Source of the DNA: Roseateles oligotrophus
GTDB taxonomy: Bacteria; Pseudomonadota; Gammaproteobacteria; Burkholderiales; Burkholderiaceae_C
Length of the DNA stretch: 64,000 nt
Assembly (NCBI RefSeq): GCF_014204525.1
Contig: NZ_JACHLP010000006.1
Location: 62,001 to 126,000, forward strand
Reading direction: 5' to 3'
Shown here piece after piece: positions 59,901 through 64,000 of this stretch. Below the pieces are notes generated by a model that saw only the letters and a program-made list of their open reading frames with translations, made no database searches and was not told the DNA's origin. The number at the start of each line of letters is the position of its first letter. Within the stretch, counting starts at the first letter, position 1. The translations under genes and the position numbers were made by a program.

Positions 59901-60570
59901 TCCAGTACTTGGTGGCCTGGCCCAGGGCACCGATGCCGAAGGGGTCGCTGAGCGCCGCCAAGGTGTTGAAGGCCGGGTCGCGCAGCAGGGCGCGCGAGGC
60001 GCCGAACAGCACCAAAAAGGCCACGGTGCCCACATAGCTCCACATCATCGAACGGGTCACGGTGGCCAGGGCGAAAAAGCCTGCGCCCAGCACCAAGAGC
60101 GTGGGCAAGCCCATCACCAGGCTGGCGTAGAGGTAGTGGCTGAGCACCAGGGGGCCGATCTGCTCGGCATCCTGCCAAGGCATCAGGGAGCCGATGGCAA
60201 AAGCCAGGGGCACGGCCAAGGTCACGAGAAAGGCCACGGCCATGGCGCCGATGAAGCGGCCCAAAAGATAGTCGAACTTGCGGATGCGGGTGGCACGCAA
60301 GAGCGGGGCGAAGCCGCTTTCTTCATCGCGCAGCACCACATTGGCGACAAAGGCGGTGACGATGAAGATGGCCATCACATGCATGGTGGCCATGGTCTGC
60401 AGCAAGGCGTAGGGTGCGTTCAGATGGGTGCTGCCCCTGGGGCCGCCGATCTGGATATTGGGCGAGGTGACGGCGCCAAAAGTCAGCAGGAAAAAGATCA
60501 GAAAGCTCAATACAAAGAGTGGCGAGCGCAGTTGGTAGCGCGCCTCGAAGGCGGCGATTTTCCTCAGCAT
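56959..60570 (-). CDS. ABC-2 type permease fused to M1-family metallopeptidase
   Basis: 1203 aa. The N-terminal half has about a dozen membrane helices in two blocks (about 1-260 and 300-570) like an ABC-2 permease; the C-terminal half (about 600-1200) is an M1 gluzincin peptidase with HEIAHQWW (H940, E941, H944) and third ligand E964 in LLSETFAQYSA, and a downstream catalytic Tyr candidate in NQPYIHYRKGA. This permease-peptidase fusion is a recognised but poorly characterised family encoded next to an ABC ATPase, as here (10 bp upstream). It is likely to pump or process peptides across the inner membrane; the peptidase would face the periplasm. Confidence 0.85.
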   Translation of the reverse strand: MLRKIAAFEARYQLRSPLFVLSFLIFFLLTFGAVTSPNIQIGGPRGSTHLNAPYALLQTMATMHVMAIFIVTAFVANVVLRDEESGFAPLLRATRIRKFDYLLGRFIGAMAVAFLVTLAVPLAFAIGSLMPWQDAEQIGPLVLSHYLYASLVMGLPTLLVLGAGFFALATVTRSMMWSYVGTVAFLVLFGASRALLRDPAFNTLAALSDPFGIGALGQATKYWTTVERNSLLPPLQGLLLQNRLIWLAAAAALFALAYRLFSFEPKRTRSHPKKAKTTNEPPPQLKPLAAPKRGRGTGLAQFLALARFDMAFVFRSPAFFVLLAIGLFNALASLLISATERGVSYFPVTRSVVTVLEGGFSFILVLIAVYYAGELVWRDRERRMHEIVDASAAPNWAFLAPKVLAISGVLLGCYLVASAAGMALQLAKGYFDLQPLGYLLWLVLPGLIAALLLAILSVFVQALSPHKYVGWALMLVFTVATMVMATLGFEDKLYTFGEAPAVPLSDMNAMGRFWIGRAWLQAYWLAFGAVLLALTHLLWRRGAETRLRPRLQALRHRLRGRAGLLLGASSLAWLGCGAWVFYNTHVLNEYEPAPAAEQRQADYEKTLLPYAELPQPTIAELELQVDLFPRQTRAETQGSYVLENRSGQPISQVHIAWMRGLQMQALELDGARLEQDLKRFDYRIYRLATPMQPGERRSLRFRTLLEEKGFVNDRPLTQIVANGSFVNHAMLTPGLGVQRRYFLDDRAKRRKYGLPPEQRVAKLEDESARAHNYLRRDSDWVSAHITLTTDADQTPVAPGRIISDRISGSGPGARRTLETRSEAPVANFFSLQSARYQIQQENWVSPQGKPVALQVFYHPPHAHNVGRMLAAMKASLEVYSRAFGPYQFSHARILEFPAYERFAQAFSGTMPYSEAIGFIQDFKDEDSEEKVDLVTMVTAHEIAHQWWAHQINGANKQGMTLLSETFAQYSALLVMEKLYGRAQIRKFLKYELDSYLRSRASELVEELPLARVENQPYIHYRKGAVAMYALKEAVGEDVVNRALRKLLAEFAFKPAPYADSRDFLRLLRAEAGPQHEQLIADLFERITLYDIKASQAWAQKRADGRFEVGFTVEAKKFYADGKGHETEVPLQSEALDIGAFSAEPGKKGFSQAAVLRMERQALKTGRQEIRLLLDRAPAFVGADPYNLVLDRNSDDNLVKVELR

Positions 60571-60580
60571 GTTTCGCTCC

Positions 60581-61480
60581 TCAGGCCTGGGCTGGTGCCT
60601 GCGCCCTGGCCTTGCGTGCCTGGGTCAGGGTGGCGAAGTAGAGGTCCTCCAGATCAGCGCTCACGGCTTCGAAACCGTCGCCGGGCGACTGATCGGCCAG
60701 CACATGGATGCGGGTCTGGCCGCCGCGCAGGCGGTTGGAAATCACCTGGTGATCTTGCTGATAACGCGGCAAGTCAGCGCTGCGAATATTGCGCCGCCAG
60801 ACGCGCCCGGCCAGGCCGAGGGTCAGGTCTTGCGGGGCGCCGGTCTGCAGAATGCGGCCGCCGGCCAGGATGGCCATGCGCGGGCAGAGGTCGGCCACGT
60901 CCTCGACGATATGGGTGGACAGAATCACCACCACCTGCTCGCCGATGGCGACCAGCAGATTGTTGAAGCGGTTGCGCTCCTCGGGGTCCAGGCCGGCGGT
61001 GGGCTCATCGACGATGATGAGCTGGGGCTGGCCGATCAAGGCCTGGGCCACGCCAAAGCGCTGGCGCATGCCGCCCGAGTAGCCGGCCACGGCCTTGTTG
61101 CGCACCTCCCAGAGATTGACCTGGGCCAGCAAGGTCTCCACCGTGTCCTTCCGCACACCCCGGTCGACCACGCCCTTGAGCACGGCCAGATGGTCCAGCA
61201 ACTCATAGGCCGAGACGCGCGGGTAGACGCCGAAGTCCTGCGGCAGATAGCCCAGCGTGGCGCGCAGGCGCTCGGGGGCTTTCAGCACATCGATATCGCC
61301 AAACTGGATGCTGCCCTGGCTGGGCGTCTGCAGGCTGGCGATGCAGCGCATCAGGCTGGACTTGCCCGCGCCGTTCGGCCCCAAGAGGCCGAACATGCCT
61401 TTGGGGATTTGCAGATTGACGTCGGCGAGGGCTTGGGTGCCGTTGGCATAGGTGTGGCTCAGGGCCTGGATGGTGAGCAT
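60581..61480 (-). CDS. ABC transporter ATP-binding protein
   Basis: 299 aa. Walker A GPNGAGKSS (34-42), Q-loop YLPQDFGVYPRVS, signature YSGGMRQRFGVAQAL, Walker B LIIVDEPTAGLDPEE and switch His in STHIVEDV. A C-terminal extension (about 215-299) is of the kind seen in ABC-2 exporters and natural-product immunity pumps. It is the first gene of a two-gene operon with the permease/M1 peptidase, separated by 10 bp. Confidence 0.92.
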   Translation of the reverse strand: MLTIQALSHTYANGTQALADVNLQIPKGMFGLLGPNGAGKSSLMRCIASLQTPSQGSIQFGDIDVLKAPERLRATLGYLPQDFGVYPRVSAYELLDHLAVLKGVVDRGVRKDTVETLLAQVNLWEVRNKAVAGYSGGMRQRFGVAQALIGQPQLIIVDEPTAGLDPEERNRFNNLLVAIGEQVVVILSTHIVEDVADLCPRMAILAGGRILQTGAPQDLTLGLAGRVWRRNIRSADLPRYQQDHQVISNRLRGGQTRIHVLADQSPGDGFEAVSADLEDLYFATLTQARKARAQAPAQA

Positions 61481-61592
61481 GGCGTCCGTTTCTTTGGGTG
61501 CAGAAGACGGGGCGCAGTGTGCTCAGCCAGCCGCCGCCAGGCCAGGCGCATGCGAGCAACGGTAGAAAGGCTGGGATGAGCTGCAGCGGGGG

Positions 61593-63785
61593 CTAGCGCA
61601 AGACCCTGTTTTGCAGCCCTTGCCGCAGCGCCTGCTCAAAGGCCCGCACCACGGCCACATCCTGGTCGGCCCGAGGCGCTGCCGCGGCCAGGGCCTGGCG
61701 GCGGGCTTGGCTGGCCGCGGCCGGCTCCTGGGCCAGGGCCAGGGCCTTGGCGATGTAGTCGGCCCGGCTGTTCACCACGCCGTCCGCCATGTCCACCTTG
61801 CGCAGCAGGCCGGCGGCCAGGCGCTGGCGCATCTGGGGGCCTTCCCAAGTGACGATGGGAATGCCTTCGCGCAAGGCCTTCCAGGCCGTGGTGTAGCCAG
61901 AGAAGGCGGGGCAGTCGAGGAAGACGTTGCAGCGCTGCAAGGCCAGCCTGAACTGGCCCTCGTCCAGCCGGGGCAGGAAGCGCACAAAGTCCTGCGCATC
62001 CAGGCCTTGCTGGGCAAAGGCGGCGGCCAGGCGCTCGCGCAAGATTTCGGTGGCTTCGTCCTGCCCGGCGTCCACCGGAATCGCGAAGCGGCAGGCGCCC
62101 AGGCGGCGGGCGATCTCGGGGTAGAGCGTGTCGTGCTCCGGGTCGAACTTGAGCAGGCTTTGCGGGATCAGAAAAACCGGCGCGCCCGCGGCATCGGCCA
62201 GCAGCGCGTCCAGGGCCGCGCTGGGCCGGGCCTGCACCTCGTAGGCCTGGGTGCAGCAGCCGCTGCCGGGCAGCTGGATCAGGGTCTCGCTGTAATGGCT
62301 TTGGGCGTCCGCGGGCTCGATCAGCTCACCCGAGAAGAACAGGTCGATTGCGGCGATGCCGGTCGTGATGGGGTGGCCCCAGCCGGCCGCCTGCAGCGGC
62401 GCCAGCCTTTGCTGGGCCAGGCGGTAGCAGAGCGTGTCCATGCCCAGCTCGGGGTAGAAAAGAACGTCTTGCGCGTCCTGCGCGATCAGGCCGGCCCAGC
62501 CGGCGCCCTCGGTCAGCGAGGCGGCATCGCGCCAATGCGGAACGGCGGCTTTGGCGAAGCGGGTTTCGGCATCCTCAAGAGCGCCGAGGTGGTAGATCGT
62601 GACTTCAAACATCTGCGGGTCCAGATGCTGGATCAAGCTCTTGAGCACGATGTCCCAGACGGAGTGGCGGCGGATATGGGCCGAAACAATGCCCAGGCGC
62701 AGGGGGGCGCTTGGATTGCGGGGCGGCAGGGCCCTGGCCTCGGGGGCGCTCAGCGCGGCAAAGCGCTGTAGGCGCTCCCGGTGATTGCCCGGCCGGTAGG
62801 CCAGGGCAAAGGGCAGGGTGAGCAGGTTGAACGGCCCCGGCCTGGCCGCGCGCCAGGGTTCTAGCATGGCCAGGCCGGCGTCGAAATTTGTCAGTGCTTG
62901 TGCGGCGTCAGCAGCGCTGCCCACCATTTTGGGCAGGGCGAACACCAGCTCGGCCAGGCGGTAGGCGGCGCTGTTCGGGGCCGCGGCGCTGCAGCGGCCC
63001 AGCAGGGGCTGCATCGCCTTGAACTTGCTTTGCCTGTGCAGCACCAGCAGCAGATTGCACAAGGCGTCGGCCGACTGGGGTTGTAGTGTGAGGGCGCGCT
63101 CGAAGGCTTGCTCGGCCTCGGCCAGGCGCTGCTGGCTGTGCAGCAGGCTGCCCAGGGCGTTGTGGGCCTCGGCCAGCTTGGGGGCCCGCTGCAGCAGCTG
63201 GCGCAGCAACTGCTCGGCCTGCGCCAACTGGCCCAGATCGCTGAGGGCGAGGGCGTAGTTGTAGAGCACGTCCAAACGCTGCGGTTCAGCGGCAAGAACT
63301 TCCTGGTAGAGCGGTATGGCCTCCTTCAAGCGCCCCAGCTCGCGCCAGACATTGGCCAGATTGCTGCGGGTGGAGAGGCTGGCCGGGCGCAGGCGCAGCG
63401 AGGTTTGCAGCGCGGCCGCCGCCTCTTCCAGGCGGCCGGCGCGCCGCAGGGCCACGCCGAGGAAATCGTGGGCGCCGGGTTTTTGGGGGGCCAGATCCAC
63501 GCAGCGCTGGCAGGCGGCCAGGGCGTCTTTTTGCTGGATCAGCAGCACCCGGGCCAGCGAGAGCCAGGCCGGCAGAAAGCGCGGTAGCTTCTCGATCTGC
63601 GCGCGCGCCGCCGCTTCCAGCTCGGCCTGCGCGCCGCCGGCCTCCAGCGCGCCCAGCAGGCCGCGGTTGGCATCCTCGCGCAGCGGGAACTGCTGCAGCA
63701 GTTCGCGGTAGAGGGCGGCGGCTTCGGTGGGCCGACCTTGTTGTTCCAGTTGGGCGGCTTTGCGCAGCAGGGAGGCGGGGTTCAT
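61593..63785 (-). CDS. TPR protein with O-GlcNAc transferase-like (GT41/SPINDLY-type) domain
   Basis: 730 aa. The N-terminal 280 residues are TPR repeats (for example LAEAHNALGSLLHSQQRLAE and KPGAHDFLGVALRRAGRLEE). From about residue 365 comes LRLGIVSAHIRRHSVWDIVL, the start of the GT41 catalytic fold, then AAGWGHPITTGIAAIDLFFS and CPAFSGYTTAWKALREGIPIVTWEG, matching the OGT C-terminal lobe. Bacterial relatives glycosylate surface proteins or flagellin. The usual HPVS/HPxT site reads GHPITTG, so nucleotide-sugar binding is plausible. Cytoplasmic; no partner substrate gene adjoins. Confidence 0.82.
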   Translation of the reverse strand: MNPASLLRKAAQLEQQGRPTEAAALYRELLQQFPLREDANRGLLGALEAGGAQAELEAAARAQIEKLPRFLPAWLSLARVLLIQQKDALAACQRCVDLAPQKPGAHDFLGVALRRAGRLEEAAAALQTSLRLRPASLSTRSNLANVWRELGRLKEAIPLYQEVLAAEPQRLDVLYNYALALSDLGQLAQAEQLLRQLLQRAPKLAEAHNALGSLLHSQQRLAEAEQAFERALTLQPQSADALCNLLLVLHRQSKFKAMQPLLGRCSAAAPNSAAYRLAELVFALPKMVGSAADAAQALTNFDAGLAMLEPWRAARPGPFNLLTLPFALAYRPGNHRERLQRFAALSAPEARALPPRNPSAPLRLGIVSAHIRRHSVWDIVLKSLIQHLDPQMFEVTIYHLGALEDAETRFAKAAVPHWRDAASLTEGAGWAGLIAQDAQDVLFYPELGMDTLCYRLAQQRLAPLQAAGWGHPITTGIAAIDLFFSGELIEPADAQSHYSETLIQLPGSGCCTQAYEVQARPSAALDALLADAAGAPVFLIPQSLLKFDPEHDTLYPEIARRLGACRFAIPVDAGQDEATEILRERLAAAFAQQGLDAQDFVRFLPRLDEGQFRLALQRCNVFLDCPAFSGYTTAWKALREGIPIVTWEGPQMRQRLAAGLLRKVDMADGVVNSRADYIAKALALAQEPAAASQARRQALAAAAPRADQDVAVVRAFEQALRQGLQNRVLR

Positions 63786-63794
63786 GCGGGCATG

Positions 63795-64000
63795 CTAACC
63801 CGCAGCTAGCCACCTCTCGATCTTGGCCTCCAGCAGGTCCAGCGGCAGGGCGCCGTCCTCCAGCAGCTGGGCATGGAAGTCGGCGTGGCTGAAGCGCTCG
63901 CCCAGGCGTTTCTGGGCCTGTTCGCGCAGCGCCAGCATCTTCAGCTGACCGATCTTGTAGGCCAGGGCCTGGCCGGGCCAGGCCATATAGCGCTCGGTGG
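63795..64000 (-). CDS. DUF885-family protein, C-terminal part; 5' end outside window
   Basis: The frame is open at the right edge. The visible 68 or so residues read YMAWPGQALAYKIGQLKML, then a helix, LGERFSHADFHAQLLEDG and ALPLDLLEAKIERWLAAG, the typical C-terminus of DUF885 proteins (secreted or cytoplasmic peptidase-like, metal-binding). It ends 10 bp before the start of the GT41-like gene on the same strand, so they may be cotranscribed. Confidence 0.8.
   Translation of the reverse strand, partial: TERYMAWPGQALAYKIGQLKMLALREQAQKRLGERFSHADFHAQLLEDGALPLDLLEAKIERWLAAG

Overview
The window is high-GC, densely coded DNA whose gene content and style (lipoproteins with GGGGG after the lipobox cysteine, a Porin_4-type porin, TRAP transport with DctS/DctR, IcmF, GT41-like TPR proteins, and dispersed repeats whose shadow ORFs read RPSREFAPAGDLL) point to a betaproteobacterium of the order Burkholderiales, probably the Rubrivivax/Leptothrix/Roseateles side of the order. 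This placement is inferred from family content. No rRNA or tRNA gene was seen.

Layout. 1-8116: signalling and housekeeping genes: an Hpt fragment, two diguanylate cyclases (both with intact I-sites), AMP nucleosidase, a CorA-like transporter and an OmpR/QseBC-type two-component pair. 8246-15479: a GH19 chitinase-like lipoprotein, a TonB-dependent receptor, a NagX-like membrane protein (carrying an in-frame MITE-like insertion), a lactonase and a porin, possibly an amino-sugar or chito-oligosaccharide uptake set. About 15500-19200: a lower-GC island of minus-strand integron gene cassettes with recognisable attC sites but no integrase, interrupted by IS1182- and IS110-family remnants. 19256-28439: two lipoproteins, the fused B12-dependent mutase IcmF, and small conserved genes. 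28542-35527: a phospholipase-D-type lipoprotein, a complete Fe3+/phosphonate-type ABC transporter and a LysR regulator. 35531-37082: a graveyard of broken toxin-antitoxin genes, a broken FixJ-type regulator and a dispersed repeat. 37106-42849: DctSR and the divergent dctPQM TRAP operon. 42962-47050: a single large, lower-GC gene for a NACHT-like NTPase with a C-terminal PD-(D/E)XK nuclease-like domain, lying between the intact dctM 3' end and a decayed second copy of that 3' end. 47330-55239: two small genes, then a TetR-controlled RND efflux operon ending in an FKBP isomerase. 55240-56173: repeat DNA. 56174-64000: a small zinc-ribbon protein, an ABC ATPase plus a permease/M1-peptidase fusion, a GT41-like TPR protein and the 3' end of a DUF885 protein.

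The most interesting loci are the NACHT/PD-(D/E)XK gene (candidate stand-alone antiviral system, with signs of insertion at the end of dctM), the integrase-less cassette array, the MITE that has become coding sequence inside the nagX-like gene, and the dispersed repeat family whose central hairpin shows compensatory base changes between copies.
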